A stretch of DNA of 64,000 bases from Nitrosomonadales bacterium (GCA_016208015.1 JACQYW010000010.1:1-64000); one strand, 5' to 3'. Counted from the stretch's first letter, positions 40,443 to 49,546 are shown. Numbers and translations: made by a program. Notes: generated by a model from the letters alone, not told the origin.

Positions 40443-41962
40443 ATCCAGCGCTCCTCGGGTTTCCACATGCTCAGCGCGCGGTGCGCGATCTCGGCATCGG
40501 AGAACGGATGGCGCACACCTGCGATTTCCTGGTAATCCTCGTGTCCCTTGCCCGCCAGCAATATGGTGTCGTTCGCCTGTGCCTTGGCGATGGCATGGGT
40601 GATGGCTTTGGCTCTATCCTCGATGATCTGGTATTCGCCCTGCATGCCCGTGATGATGGCGTCGATGATCGCGCGCGGCGCTTCGTTGCGCGGGTTGTCG
40701 CTGGTGACGATGCGCACGTCGGCGAATCTGGCGACGACCGTCCCCATCATCGGGCGCTTGCCGCGGTCGCGGTCGCCGCCGCAGCCGAACACGCAGATGA
40801 CTCTGCCGTCGGAAGGTGCGGTCACTTCACGCAGGGTCATCAGCACCTTTTCCAGCGCGTCCGGCGTGTGTGCGTAATCCACCACCACGGAGGGCGTATC
40901 CTTGCCGCCCAATGTCTGCATGCGGCCCGCGACTGCTTTCTGCAAACCGAGTTCGCGCACCGCGTCATCGATATCCATTTCACTGACCAGCAGCACCGCC
41001 AACGCACCGAGCAGATTGGAGGCATTGAAGCGTCCGATCAGTTTGCTTTGCAGCCCTGCAGCCCCCCAACTGGTGTGCAGTTGCAGCGTCAGCCCCTGCG
41101 CGTCCATTTGGGTGAGGTTGCCGTACACCATGCGGATGCCGAGCCTTTCGGCCAGTTTCAGCGATTCGTCTTCCATGCCATAGCCGATCACCTCGACCGG
41201 AGAATCCTGCAGTTGCCCGGCCATTTCTGCGCCGAAGGCATCGTCGAGGTTGAGCACCGCATGCTTGAGGTTCTCCCAGTCGAACAGGCGGCGTTTTGCG
41301 GCGGCATAGCTCTGCATGTCGCCGTGGTAATCGAGATGGTCGCGTGTCAGGTTGGTGAGCAACGCCACATCGTAATGCACCGCATTGACGCGTCCCTGTG
41401 TCAGTGCGTGCGAGGACACTTCCATCACTGCAGCCTGTGCGCCCTGCTGCGCGTACTCCGCCAGCAGCCCGTGCACCAGCAGCGCATCCGGCGTGGTGTT
41501 GAGCGTCGACTGCAAGGCGCTGGGGAAACCGTTGCCCAGCGTGCCGAGCAAAGCGCTCTTGCGCCCCAGCGCACAGAACGATTTCGCCAGCCAGTGGCTG
41601 ATGGAAGTCTTGCCGTTGGTACCGGTCACGCCGACCATCCACAACTTCTGCGAAGGCTGGCCGTAGACGTGGTCGGCAATAACACCCGCCCGATGGCGCA
41701 AGTCATGCACCGCCAGATTGGGCACGACCCATTCGTTGTTCCATTTGAAATCGTGCAACTCCCAGATCACCGCGTTCGCGCCGCGCTCGATCGCCTGCGC
41801 GATATATTGGCGGCCGTCCGCCTGCGTTCCGGGATAGGCGACGAAGGTATCGCCGGGTTGCACTGCACGGCTGTCGGACACCAGGCGCGTGATGTTCACA
41901 CCCAGTTCGTCCAGCTCCTCGAAGCGGAAACCGGCTTGGGATTTGATCGCAGCAGCGCTCAT
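40439..41962 (-). CDS. murE: UDP-MurNAc-L-Ala-D-Glu--meso-diaminopimelate ligase
   Basis: Adds the third residue of the stem peptide. The 507 residues carry the ATP loop GTNGKTSISHWL, LTRDHLDYHGD, and TSDNPRNEAP, the DNPR motif that marks use of diaminopimelate rather than lysine. ATG overlaps the ftsI stop by four bases. Confidence 0.96.
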   Translation of the reverse strand: MSAAAIKSQAGFRFEELDELGVNITRLVSDSRAVQPGDTFVAYPGTQADGRQYIAQAIERGANAVIWELHDFKWNNEWVVPNLAVHDLRHRAGVIADHVYGQPSQKLWMVGVTGTNGKTSISHWLAKSFCALGRKSALLGTLGNGFPSALQSTLNTTPDALLVHGLLAEYAQQGAQAAVMEVSSHALTQGRVNAVHYDVALLTNLTRDHLDYHGDMQSYAAAKRRLFDWENLKHAVLNLDDAFGAEMAGQLQDSPVEVIGYGMEDESLKLAERLGIRMVYGNLTQMDAQGLTLQLHTSWGAAGLQSKLIGRFNASNLLGALAVLLVSEMDIDDAVRELGLQKAVAGRMQTLGGKDTPSVVVDYAHTPDALEKVLMTLREVTAPSDGRVICVFGCGGDRDRGKRPMMGTVVARFADVRIVTSDNPRNEAPRAIIDAIITGMQGEYQIIEDRAKAITHAIAKAQANDTILLAGKGHEDYQEIAGVRHPFSDAEIAHRALSMWKPEERWI

Positions 41963-43692
41963 ACTTCCTCCCCGATCACTTCGCCCGGCGCCATGATTAC
42001 GTTGTCCAGCGGCGCATCGTTCGGCACGTTGAGGATGCGCAGCGACGAACCCATCACGCTGCTGAATACCGGCGCCGCCACCAGGCCGCCGTAGTAGTCG
42101 CGCCCGCCCGGTTCATTGACCATCACCGCCACGATCAGGCGGGGATCGGAGGCGGGCGCCATGCCGACGAAGGAGGCCACATAACGGTCGACGTATTTTC
42201 CGTTCTCGAGCTTGTGCGCGGTGCCGGTCTTGCCCGCGACGCGGTAGCCGGTGATCTGCGCCAACGGCGCGGTGCCGCCCGGACGCACCACCGTTTCCAT
42301 CATGTCGCGCACAGCCTGCGCGGTGACATCCGAGAAGACTTTGACGCCCACGGTCGGCGTCTCCTGCTTGAGCAGGGTGATCGTTTTCAACTCGCCGCTG
42401 TTGGCAAACACGGTATAGGCTCGCGCCAGTTGCAGCAGATTGACCGAGATGCCGTTGCCATAGGACATGGTCGCCTGTTCGATCGGTCGCCAGGTCTTGT
42501 AGTCGCGCAACTTGCCGGTCGCTTCGCCGGGGAATTCGCACCCGGTCGCCAGGCCGAAGCCGCTCTCGTTGAGGCTGCGCCAGAACACTTCCGGCGAGAG
42601 GCCGAGCGCGATCCTGGCCGTGCCCACGTTGCTGGAACGCTGGATCACTTGCCCGACAGTGAGCGAGCGTTCGGGATGGGTATCGTGGATGGTGCGGCCA
42701 TTCACGGTGAACTCGCCGCCCGCGGTATTGATGACGGTGCCCGGTTTGACCTTGCCCGCTTCCAGCGCCGCCGCCACAGTGAACGGCTTCATGGTCGAGC
42801 CCGGCTCGAACAGGTCGGTGACCGAACGGTTGCGCAGCACGCCAACGGAAGGTTTGGCTCGGTTGTTGGGATTGAAAGAGGGCCAGTTCGCCAGCGCCAG
42901 CACTTCGCCGGTCTTGGCATCCAGCACCACGATGGAACCGGCCTTGGCGCGATTGCGCTCCACCGCCTGCTTGATCTCGCGGTACGCGAGCGACTGTATC
43001 TTGCTGTCGATGCTGAGTACGACATCGCCGCCGGCCTTGGGTGCGCGCAGGCTGGCGACGTCCTCGACGATATATCCGCGCCTGTCCTTGATGACCTGCT
43101 GGCTTCCCGCCTTGCCGCCGAGCTGCGCCTGCAGGGCCAGTTCGATGCCTTCCTGGCCGTTGTCGTCGACATCGGTGAAGCCGATCAGATGCGATGTGAC
43201 ATCGCCGCCCGGATAGTAGCGGCGATATTCGCGTTGCAAGGAAACGCCGGGAATACCCAGCTTGACCACTCTGGCCGCCTGCTCCGGCGGCAACTGGCGT
43301 TTGAGGTAGACAAACTCGCGCGAGGTGTCTCTGAGTCTGCTCTTCACTTCTTCGGGTGTCAGGCCGACGATGCTCGCAAGCTGGATGATCTGCTTGGTCG
43401 TGACCTCGACATCCGCCGGACTCGCCCATACCGACTCCACCGGCGTGCTCACCGCAAGCGGTTCGCCGTTGCGGTCGGTGATCTTGCCGCGATGCGCATG
43501 GATATCGACGATGCGGCCGTAACGCGCATCGCCTTTCTGTTGCAGGAAGTCGTTGTTGATGCCTTGCAGGTAGACCGCGCGCACCAGCAGCGTCGCCAGG
43601 CCGGCCAGCAGCAGCACGAACAGCAGACGCGAGCGCCAGGCCGGCAAGGCGATCTGCCCGGTGGTCTGGATGGGGGTGGTGGCATAGTTCAT
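41959..43692 (-). CDS. ftsI: Septal transpeptidase FtsI (penicillin-binding protein 3)
   Basis: Class B penicillin-binding protein that crosslinks septal peptidoglycan. ATG at 43692 overlaps the ftsL stop (ATGA) and gives 577 residues: one membrane segment at about 21-42, a pedestal domain, and the transpeptidase domain with S299-x-x-K302 in EPGSTMKPF, a following SSN triad and the KTG at 488-490. The longer frame into ftsL and rsmH is a shadow. Confidence 0.97.
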   Translation of the reverse strand: MNYATTPIQTTGQIALPAWRSRLLFVLLLAGLATLLVRAVYLQGINNDFLQQKGDARYGRIVDIHAHRGKITDRNGEPLAVSTPVESVWASPADVEVTTKQIIQLASIVGLTPEEVKSRLRDTSREFVYLKRQLPPEQAARVVKLGIPGVSLQREYRRYYPGGDVTSHLIGFTDVDDNGQEGIELALQAQLGGKAGSQQVIKDRRGYIVEDVASLRAPKAGGDVVLSIDSKIQSLAYREIKQAVERNRAKAGSIVVLDAKTGEVLALANWPSFNPNNRAKPSVGVLRNRSVTDLFEPGSTMKPFTVAAALEAGKVKPGTVINTAGGEFTVNGRTIHDTHPERSLTVGQVIQRSSNVGTARIALGLSPEVFWRSLNESGFGLATGCEFPGEATGKLRDYKTWRPIEQATMSYGNGISVNLLQLARAYTVFANSGELKTITLLKQETPTVGVKVFSDVTAQAVRDMMETVVRPGGTAPLAQITGYRVAGKTGTAHKLENGKYVDRYVASFVGMAPASDPRLIVAVMVNEPGGRDYYGGLVAAPVFSSVMGSSLRILNVPNDAPLDNVIMAPGEVIGEEV

Positions 43693-43973
43693 TGTTGCGT
43701 CACCATGCCGGAATCGAGACGGATGTAGCGGATCTGCCGGGGCTGCGGCGTCTGCATCTGCAACTGCGCGGCGGCGAGCTTCTCTACCCGCGCGGGCATG
43801 GCCAAAGTACCTTGCTCCAGTTGCAACTGTCCCCACTCCACATCCATCTGCTGCGCCCTGTCTTTTTCCTTCTGCAATTCCACGTACAACTTGCGTGCCT
43901 TGTGTTGGGAGGTGACTACCCCCAACGCGCACGCGATGCCCAGAATGAGTAGCAGGACATTGAGCCTAGCCAC
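43689..43973 (-). CDS. ftsL: Cell division protein FtsL
   Basis: Small bitopic protein of 94 residues: one membrane segment (about 4-22) and a periplasmic coiled coil (about 25-65), which joins FtsB and FtsQ. GTG at 43973 overlaps the rsmH stop by eight bases and starts directly before the membrane helix. The upstream frame to 44036 would lie inside rsmH. Recognition rests on position and architecture, since the family is poorly conserved. Confidence 0.88.
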   Translation of the reverse strand: MARLNVLLLILGIACALGVVTSQHKARKLYVELQKEKDRAQQMDVEWGQLQLEQGTLAMPARVEKLAAAQLQMQTPQPRQIRYIRLDSGMVTQQ

Positions 43974-44898
43974 CCAAACGCTCCGCCACCCGCAACACCG
44001 CGCTGCGCGCGCGCGGGTTCGCCGACACTTCCGCATCCGAGGCGTAGACCGGCTTGCCGATCAGGCGCACCTTGCCCTGCGGCACATCGGCGGCGCGGAT
44101 CGGCACGTTCTTCGGCAACTTGTCGCCCTGTGCCATGTCACGCAGAAAATGTTTGACCATGCGGTCTTCCAAAGAATGAAAACTGATCACTGCCAAACGT
44201 CCGCCCGTCTTCAGATGAGCGACGCATTGCGGCAACACACTTTCGAGTTCTTCGAGCTCGCGGTTGATATAAATCCGTATAGCCTGAAAGGTGCGCGTTG
44301 CCGGATTTTTGCCGGGTTCGCGCGTACGTACGCACTGCGCGACGAGGTCGCTGAGCTGTTTCGTGGTGAGGATCTCCCGTTCCTGGCGCGCAGCAACAAT
44401 CGTCCTTGCAATCTGCCGAGCAAACCGTTCTTCGCCGTAATCACGTATCACCTCCGTCAGTTCGCCTTCGTCCGCCGTCGCCAGCCACTCCGCCGCCGTC
44501 TGCCCCCTGCTCGTGTCCATGCGCATGTCCAGCGGCGCATCGAAACGAAAACTGAAACCGCGTTGCTCGTCGTCGAGTTGCGGCGACGACACCCCCAGAT
44601 CCAGCAACACCCCGTCCACCTTTTCGATACCGAGTTCGCGCAGTACTTCATCCAGCTGTTCGAAACCGCTATGCACCAACTGAAAGCGCGCATCGACTAT
44701 CGTCTTGCCCGCCGCTATCGCCATCGGGTCTTTATCCAGAGCGACCAATCTGCCGCTCTCGCCCAGCTTTTGCAGGATCAAGCGGCTATGCCCGCCGCGC
44801 CCGAAGGTGCCATCCACATAGACGCCGTCCGCCTGCACTTGCAAGGCTTCGACTGCTTCGTTCAACAGGACGGTCGCGTGAGCCATGTTCTGGCTCAC
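43966..44898 (-). CDS. rsmH: 16S rRNA (cytosine-1402-N4)-methyltransferase
   Basis: Methylates C1402 in the ribosomal P site. The AdoMet region [26 protein letters not shown] and [13 protein letters not shown] are all visible. GTG at 44898 is chosen because AAGGA lies 8 bases upstream and it overlaps the mraZ stop (GTGA). ATG at 44886 is a close alternative but lies far from the ribosome site. From the GTG it has 310 residues. Confidence 0.95.
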   Translation of the reverse strand: MSQNMAHATVLLNEAVEALQVQADGVYVDGTFGRGGHSRLILQKLGESGRLVALDKDPMAIAAGKTIVDARFQLVHSGFEQLDEVLRELGIEKVDGVLLDLGVSSPQLDDEQRGFSFRFDAPLDMRMDTSRGQTAAEWLATADEGELTEVIRDYGEERFARQIARTIVAARQEREILTTKQLSDLVAQCVRTREPGKNPATRTFQAIRIYINRELEELESVLPQCVAHLKTGGRLAVISFHSLEDRMVKHFLRDMAQGDKLPKNVPIRAADVPQGKVRLIGKPVYASDAEVSANPRARSAVLRVAERLGG

Positions 44899-45341
44899 AA
44901 AGTAAATCCTTCCAACTCGGGCGGCAGGTTGTCTGCCGTAAAGCCCGTCATCTTCTCGTTCTGTGCCTGCCAGCGCGCCTCGTCCCACAGCTCGAATTTA
45001 TTGCCCTGCCCTACCAGCATCACGTGCTTGTCCAGCACCGCGTAGCTGCGCAGCGTGGGCGACACCAGCACACGACCGGCGGCATCCATCACCGCATCTT
45101 CGGCATGTCCGACCAGGAAACGTTGCAGTGCGCGAATGCGCGGATCGAAAGCGGAGAGCTTCATCAACTTGTCGCGGATAGGTTGCCACTCGGGCTGCGG
45201 GTAGACCAGCAGGCAACCGTCGGCATCGGCAGTCAGCACCAGCTGACCCGCGCAATGCGCAAGCAACATGTCGCGATACCGCGCCGGTATCGCGAGTCTG
45301 CCTTTGCTATCCAGATTGAGTTGCGTCGCTCCCTGAAACAT
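44895..45341 (-). CDS. mraZ: Transcriptional regulator MraZ
   Basis: First gene of the division cluster. The 148 residues contain two AbrB-like MraZ domains, each with its DxxGR core ([14 protein letters not shown] near 11, [15 protein letters not shown] near 88). MraZ forms a ring that binds repeated short boxes in its own promoter and lowers expression of the operon. Four such boxes lie directly upstream at 45351-45385. Confidence 0.96.
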   Translation of the reverse strand: MFQGATQLNLDSKGRLAIPARYRDMLLAHCAGQLVLTADADGCLLVYPQPEWQPIRDKLMKLSAFDPRIRALQRFLVGHAEDAVMDAAGRVLVSPTLRSYAVLDKHVMLVGQGNKFELWDEARWQAQNEKMTGFTADNLPPELEGFTL

Positions 45342-45350
45342 CCCGTTTCC

Positions 45351-45385
45351 CCACCTTTACCCACTTTTTACCACTTAGGGCCACT
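45351..45385 (-). promoter_or_regulatory. MraZ operator: four boxes at 10-bp spacing
   Basis: On the plus strand the tetramer CCAC occurs at 45351, 45361, 45371 and 45381, exactly ten bases apart; on the coding strand this is GTGG followed mostly by an A-rich spacer. The most upstream box overlaps the -10 of the promoter and the array runs to 10 bases before the mraZ start. The spacing of one helical turn fits binding of adjacent MraZ subunits on one face of the DNA. Known operators in other bacteria have three or four such repeats. Confidence 0.8.
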
Positions 45386-45411
45386 ATATTGAAAAACTGC
45401 AAGGTGGTCAA
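45383..45411 (-). promoter_or_regulatory. Promoter of the mra/dcw cluster
   Basis: TTGACC (45406-45411) and TATAGT (45383-45388) are separated by exactly 17 bases on the minus strand. Transcription would start near 45376, within the MraZ box array, so MraZ bound there would block initiation. Confidence 0.75.
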
Positions 45412-45417
45412 GCATGA

Positions 45418-45567
45418 AAACAGGATTTTTCTTTACGGGACAATGAGTTAGCGCACGAAGTTGATGTAAAACAAATATACTTAAAAAGCAATGGATTGGA
45501 AAGACAAGCTAAAGTTGTTTGTAATGGAGGGTGGGGTGATTACGCAATTGCCCCTGCCAAGGCTTAA
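45418..45567 (+). other. AT-rich open frame without start codon, possible gene remnant
   Basis: Forty-nine sense codons between two stops, with no good start, lie between the mra promoter and the 3' end of rnpB. The translation is protein-like in composition (for example LAHEVDVKQIYLKSNGLERQ, later GGWGDYAIAP) and the DNA is much richer in A/T than its surroundings. It may be the decayed end of a foreign gene or chance. An inverted pair GCAATTGCG-type (45542-45550 and 45595-45603) and a small hairpin (45571-45587) follow it. Confidence 0.3.
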
Positions 45568-45608
45568 GGCATGAGACGTGATCTCATCGATTCTGCAATT
45601 GCGAAAGA

Positions 45609-45962
45609 AGGTGAAGCCAGCCGATAAGCCGGGTTCTGTCGTGGACAGTCATTCCTCTAGGCGTTTCGTTACCTGACGCTCAAGCAACCTACCCGCTGGC
45701 GACGCGAGCAACGTCATGGCCAGCCTATTTGGTCTTGCTCCGGATGGGGTTTACCCTGCCACTGATGTTGCCACCAGCGCGGTGAGCTCTTACCTCGCCA
45801 TTTCAACCTTACCTGTACTGCTTGCGCAGCCATCGGCGGTGTATTTTCTGTGGCACTTTCCATCGCCTCACGGCGTCCGGTCGTTAACCGGCATCCTGCT
45901 CTGCGGAGCCCGGACTTTCCTCTGCACAGCATGAAGTGTGCAGCGACTGTCTAGCCAGCTTC
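45609..45962 (-). ncRNA. rnpB: RNase P RNA, bacterial type A
   Basis: Catalytic RNA that removes 5' leaders from tRNA precursors. On the minus strand the 5' end GAAGCTGGCTAGACAGTCGC starts at 45962, followed by the conserved GAGGAAAGTCCGGGC (P4 5' half and J3/4, near 45912-45926). Close to the 3' end is ACAGAACCCGGCTTATCGG (near 45625-45645), the CCA-binding and P4 3' region. Length of about 354 fits type A. Exact ends are estimated by likeness to the E. coli RNA. No clear T-run terminator follows. Confidence 0.93.
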
Positions 45963-46043
45963 AGAAGGGAGTTTAACACGGAGGAGTAAGCCTCTTTGAG
46001 CCTAAAAAGAACCCCGATTGACGGATAGTACTCGCAGCACTAC

Positions 46044-46097
46044 AGGAGCAGCTGGCTGGCGAAATCCAGCAACACACTCGCCAGCAAGCTGGCTCCT
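46044..46097. repeat. REP-like inverted pair
   Basis: AGGAGCAGCTGGCTGGCGA (46044-46062) faces TCGCCAGCAAGCTGGCTCCT (46078-46097). The two are near-reverse complements with one extra base and a mismatch in the middle, separated by 15 bases. The sequence closely resembles the REP units widespread in Pseudomonas and relatives (GGAGC...GCTTGCTCGCGA type). Two inverted REPs form a mosaic (BIME) unit of the kind moved by RAYT transposases. It lies between rnpB and the small membrane protein gene. Confidence 0.65.
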
Positions 46098-46121
46098 ACG
46101 AGAGGGAATGACGCGGTGGAA

Positions 46122-46346
46122 TTACTTGGCTTTGTCCTGTAGCGCCTGTCCTGCCTTCTCCAAGGCTTTGCCGCTCTCCTCCACCGTCTCGCTGCCCAAG
46201 CGCCTGGCCTTGTCGAGCAGCGATTCCTGTTTGGCGAACGGATTGGATAGCAGGGGTTTGTCTCTGCCGATGTTGACGCCGAGCGCCATACCGATGAGTA
46301 CACCGAGGATCAGACTGACGAGGATGGTTTTGATCTGTTGGGTCAT
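46122..46346 (-). CDS. Small membrane protein with helical tail (YtxH-like)
   Basis: Seventy-four residues: one N-terminal membrane helix (about 7-25, with glycines) and then a charged helical region rich in Ala, Lys and Glu (about 38-74). The plan resembles YtxH/DUF883-type small envelope proteins, but no conserved motif allows a family call. It is the last gene downstream of ppx, with a gap of 49 bases. Confidence 0.6.
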   Translation of the reverse strand: MTQQIKTILVSLILGVLIGMALGVNIGRDKPLLSNPFAKQESLLDKARRLGSETVEESGKALEKAGQALQDKAK

Positions 46347-46395
46347 GATTTTCTCCGATTGGTTGCTGACAGTCGTTGCGGCTGCGGATTCTGCC

Positions 46396-47874
46396 TCATC
46401 CTTCGATCACTTGCATGCTGACACCGAGACTCTTCCATTGCTTCATCTCTTCCAGTAACGCCGTTTCGGTGAGCGGGTTCTGCGCCAGCCAACCGGGCGC
46501 AAGAGCAAGATGGAATTTGGTACCGCTGAAACTGCCCTGCATGTCAGGGAGAACGACATCGCTGCGGCTGCGATAGAAGAGTGCGGAGAAACGCAGTGCC
46601 ATGACCTGAGCCATCTGCTCCGCAGTGCCCAGCATGCCGCGCAGTTTTTCCATCCCGCCGCGGTGCGCGAGTGCCAACAGGCTCAACTGTGCTTGTTCCT
46701 TCTTCGAGAAGCCGGGCATGTCGGCGTTGGCCAGAATGTAGGCCGTGTGCTTGTGGTATCCGCTGTGCGCGACGCTGATGCCGATCTCGTGCAACTTGGC
46801 TGCCCAGTCGAGCAGGAGCGACTCCTCTTCATTGCTCTGCCCTTCCAGGAATTGCCCGGACAGCTTATCCGCGAGCCGTGCCACGCGCATGGCCTGACGC
46901 TCGTCCACATGATAGCGGCGCATGAATTGCTGCACGGTGACTTCGCGCATGTCGTTGTGATGGATTCGTCCGAGCAGATCGTAGAGCACCCCCTCGCGCA
47001 GGGCGCCAATGGCGGGCTGCATGACCTCGATATCGAGTTCGCAGAAGGCGGCATACATGATGGCGAATCCGCCCGACAATGTCGGAATGCGATCCGGTCT
47101 CAGTCCGGGAAGTTCGAGCTTGTTCACATCGCCCGTCTTGAGCAGGATCTCGCGCAGTTTCTCCAACCCGTCGCGGGTGATCCCTCCTTCACTAAGTCCG
47201 TTCTGTTCAAGAATGTCGCACAGCACGCGCGCGCTGCCGGAGGAGCCGAATGCGACATCCCAGTGGCCGACGGAGAATTCCGAGGCGATGGCCTGCACTT
47301 CGCTGCGCGCGGCGAGCTCGGCCTGCTTGAGGTTGGATTTAGTGATCTTGCCGTCGGGGAAATAGCGCACGCTGTAGCTGACGCAGCCCATGTACAGGCT
47401 TTCCAGCCGGTGCGGTTGCAGTCCGCTGCCGATGATGAATTCGGTGGAGCCGCCGCCGATATCCATCACCAGACGCTTGCTGTCCGACTGCGGCAGCGTC
47501 TGCGCGACGCCGCGATAGATGAGACGCGCTTCTTCGCGACCGGCGATGACCTCGATGGGAAACCCGAGCGCCTCTTCGGCCTGCTTGAGGAACTCGGGAG
47601 CATTCTTGGCGACGCGCAGGGAATTGGTGCCGACTGCACGCACCGCTTCACGCGGCAAACCGCGCAGGCGTTCGCCGAAGCGCTGCAGACAGGCAAGTGC
47701 GCGTTGTTGCGCGGACTTGTCGAGGCGCTTGTCCTCGGTCAAGCCGGCAGCAAGGCGAACCGCCTCGCGCAGGCCGTCCAGCATGTAGAGCTGGTCGTCC
47801 ACCACGCGGGCGATCTGCAAACGGAAACTGTTCGAGCCGAGGTCGACTGCCGCAAGGAGGGGTTGCTGTTGCAC
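46396..47874 (-). CDS. ppx: Exopolyphosphatase (Ppx/GppA family)
   Basis: Hydrolyses the ends of polyphosphate or the 5'-phosphate of pppGpp. The 492 residues carry the ASKHA phosphate loops DLGSNSFRLQIARV near the start and MDIGGGSTEFIIG near residue 140, and a C-terminal HD-like domain from about 310 with KLHEIGISVAHSGYHKHTAYI. Full length including that domain points to a Ppx. The start is GTG. phoU lies 13 bases upstream, which links polyphosphate use to phosphate signalling. Confidence 0.92.
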   Translation of the reverse strand: MQQQPLLAAVDLGSNSFRLQIARVVDDQLYMLDGLREAVRLAAGLTEDKRLDKSAQQRALACLQRFGERLRGLPREAVRAVGTNSLRVAKNAPEFLKQAEEALGFPIEVIAGREEARLIYRGVAQTLPQSDSKRLVMDIGGGSTEFIIGSGLQPHRLESLYMGCVSYSVRYFPDGKITKSNLKQAELAARSEVQAIASEFSVGHWDVAFGSSGSARVLCDILEQNGLSEGGITRDGLEKLREILLKTGDVNKLELPGLRPDRIPTLSGGFAIMYAAFCELDIEVMQPAIGALREGVLYDLLGRIHHNDMREVTVQQFMRRYHVDERQAMRVARLADKLSGQFLEGQSNEEESLLLDWAAKLHEIGISVAHSGYHKHTAYILANADMPGFSKKEQAQLSLLALAHRGGMEKLRGMLGTAEQMAQVMALRFSALFYRSRSDVVLPDMQGSFSGTKFHLALAPGWLAQNPLTETALLEEMKQWKSLGVSMQVIEG

Positions 47875-47887
47875 GGTGAAGGGCGGG

Positions 47888-48598
47888 TTACTGTTCCTGT
47901 ACTTCGCGCTCTATCTCTTCCACGGTGACATGGCGCACGTCGCGGCCTTTGACCATGTACACCACATACTCGGACATGTTCTTGGCGTGGTCGCCGATAC
48001 GCTCGATGGCCTTGGCGACGAACAGGATCTCCAGCGAGGTGGAGATGGTGCGCGGGTCTTCCATCATGAAGGTGATGAGGTAGCGCATGATGGCGCGAAA
48101 CTCTTCGTCCACCTGCTCGTCCTGGCGCACGACTTGCGCGGCAGTGGGCAGGTCGAGGCGCGCGAACGCATCCAGCGATTTGCGCAGCATGTCCAGCGCG
48201 ATATCGGCTGCGTGCTTGATCTCGTTGTAACGCGGCAGATAGAGGCGTTCTTTTTGCGAAAGCAGCTTGGCCATGCGCGCGATCTTTTCGGCCTCGTCAC
48301 CGATGCGCTCCAGATCGGTGATGGTCTTGATGACGGTCATCACCATGCGCAGGTCGCCGGCAGCCGGCTGGCGGCGCACGAGGATACGATTGCAACTTTC
48401 GTCGATCTCGACTTCCAGGGCATTAACGCGATGATCGTCGTCGATCACGCGATTCATCAGCGCTACGTCGCCCGAGGTCAGTGACTCGACGGCCAGCCGT
48501 ATCTGGCTCTCCACCAGCCCGCCCATCTGCAGCACGCGCGCGCGGACCGCTTCGAGTTCCGCGTCAAACTGTTTCGAGGTGTGTTCGCTACCGACCAT
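47888..48598 (-). CDS. phoU: Phosphate-signalling protein PhoU
   Basis: Helical protein of 236 residues with two PhoU domains (about 20-110 and 125-215) and the metal-binding patterns DDDHRVNALEVEID and later AKAIERIGDHAKNMSE. It tells the PhoR kinase about flux through the Pst phosphate importer. No pst genes are in the window; instead it sits with ppx. AAGGA precedes the ATG. Confidence 0.95.
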   Translation of the reverse strand: MVGSEHTSKQFDAELEAVRARVLQMGGLVESQIRLAVESLTSGDVALMNRVIDDDHRVNALEVEIDESCNRILVRRQPAAGDLRMVMTVIKTITDLERIGDEAEKIARMAKLLSQKERLYLPRYNEIKHAADIALDMLRKSLDAFARLDLPTAAQVVRQDEQVDEEFRAIMRYLITFMMEDPRTISTSLEILFVAKAIERIGDHAKNMSEYVVYMVKGRDVRHVTVEEIEREVQEQ

Positions 48599-48667
48599 GA
48601 TGGTTCCTTAAGGATTATTGCAAATGACGGATATTAACCATACTCCGTTAAACTTTTGTTACGCGCC

Positions 48668-49336
48668 TCAGGCAGTGAGCGTCTTCACGCCTTCCGGTGT
48701 GCCCAGCAGCAGTACATCGGCCCCGCGACGCGCGAACAAACCGTTGGTCACCACGCCGGGCAATTGGTTCAATGCCGTCTCCAGCTCCACCGGATTCATG
48801 ATGCTCAATCCGTGCACATCGAGGATGACGTTGCCGTTGTCGGTGGTGAAACCTTCGCGCAGCTTGGGCTGGCCGCCCAGCTTGACCACCTCGCGCGCGA
48901 TGTAGCTGCGCGCCATCGGGATCACTTCGATCGGTAGCGGGAATTTGCCCAGCACGTCCACCAGCTTGCTGGCATCGCACACACAAATGAACTTCTTGCT
49001 TGCTGCTGCGACGATCTTCTCGCGCGTCAGCGCGCCTCCGCCGCCCTTGACCATGTGCATGTGCTTGGTGATCTCGTCCGCGCCGTCCACATAGACCGGC
49101 AGGTCTCCCGCATCGTTCAGCGACAGCACTTCGATTCCGTGTCCTTGCAGACGTTTGGCCGAAGCCTCGGAACTGGCGACCGCGCCGCGGATCCTGCCCT
49201 TGATCTTGGCAAGTTCATCGATGAAAAAATTCGCGGTTGAGCCGGTGCCCACACCCACGATGCAATCGGTCGGTACATGAGCGATCGCCGCTTGGGCGAC
49301 CGCGCGTTTCATATCGTCTTGTGACAAAGCCATCAT
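48668..49336 (-). CDS. rpiA: Ribose-5-phosphate isomerase A
   Basis: Interconverts ribose-5-phosphate and ribulose-5-phosphate. The 222 residues include the phosphate loop [21 protein letters not shown] and [12 protein letters not shown], with the active-site acid and Lys in the last two. Two tandem ATG codons (49336 and 49333) are possible starts. It is separated from phoU by 69 bases. Confidence 0.96.
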   Translation of the reverse strand: MMALSQDDMKRAVAQAAIAHVPTDCIVGVGTGSTANFFIDELAKIKGRIRGAVASSEASAKRLQGHGIEVLSLNDAGDLPVYVDGADEITKHMHMVKGGGGALTREKIVAAASKKFICVCDASKLVDVLGKFPLPIEVIPMARSYIAREVVKLGGQPKLREGFTTDNGNVILDVHGLSIMNPVELETALNQLPGVVTNGLFARRGADVLLLGTPEGVKTLTA

Positions 49337-49430
49337 TTCCCCAGTTCTTAATCAGTATTATTGTTTTGCACGGGGATTATTGCAGGAAATGGCTAATTTA
49401 GAAACCTTCCCGCCCCTTTCCTGCAAACTC

Positions 49431-49459
49431 TTTTCAAATGGGCGGTTTGCCTTTAGGAT
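49431..49459 (+). promoter_or_regulatory. Possible promoter of tRNA-Ala
   Basis: TTTTCA (49431-49436) and TAGGAT (49454-49459) are 17 bases apart, with the tRNA starting 11 bases downstream of the -10 box. Matches are moderate. Confidence 0.35.
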
Positions 49460-49470
49460 GCACCTGCCGT

Positions 49471-49546
49471 GGGGGTGTAGCTCAGTTGGGAGAGCGTCTG
49501 GTTCGCAATCAGAAGGTCGTCAGTTCGATCCTGATCACCTCCACCA
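49471..49546 (+). tRNA. tRNA-Ala (anticodon CGC)
   Basis: Seventy-six bases fold into a full cloverleaf with encoded CCA. The acceptor stem GGGGGTG/CACCTCC contains the G3-U70 pair that identifies alanine tRNAs. The D stem is GCTC/GAGC, the anticodon stem TCTGG/TCAGA with loop TTCGCAA, and the T arm GTCAG-TTCGATC-CTGAT. Anticodon CGC reads the codon GCG, frequent in this GC-rich genome. The gene ends 14 bases before the stop of the convergent xerD. Confidence 0.95.

Noticed and set aside
41959-43932. Longer FtsI with an 80-residue N-terminal extension
   Set aside because: The extension is the out-of-frame reading of ftsL and rsmH; ATG at 43692 is coupled to the ftsL stop and precedes the membrane helix.
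45714-45934. Two opposing 72-residue frames
   Set aside because: They lie inside the RNase P RNA gene and have no protein family features.
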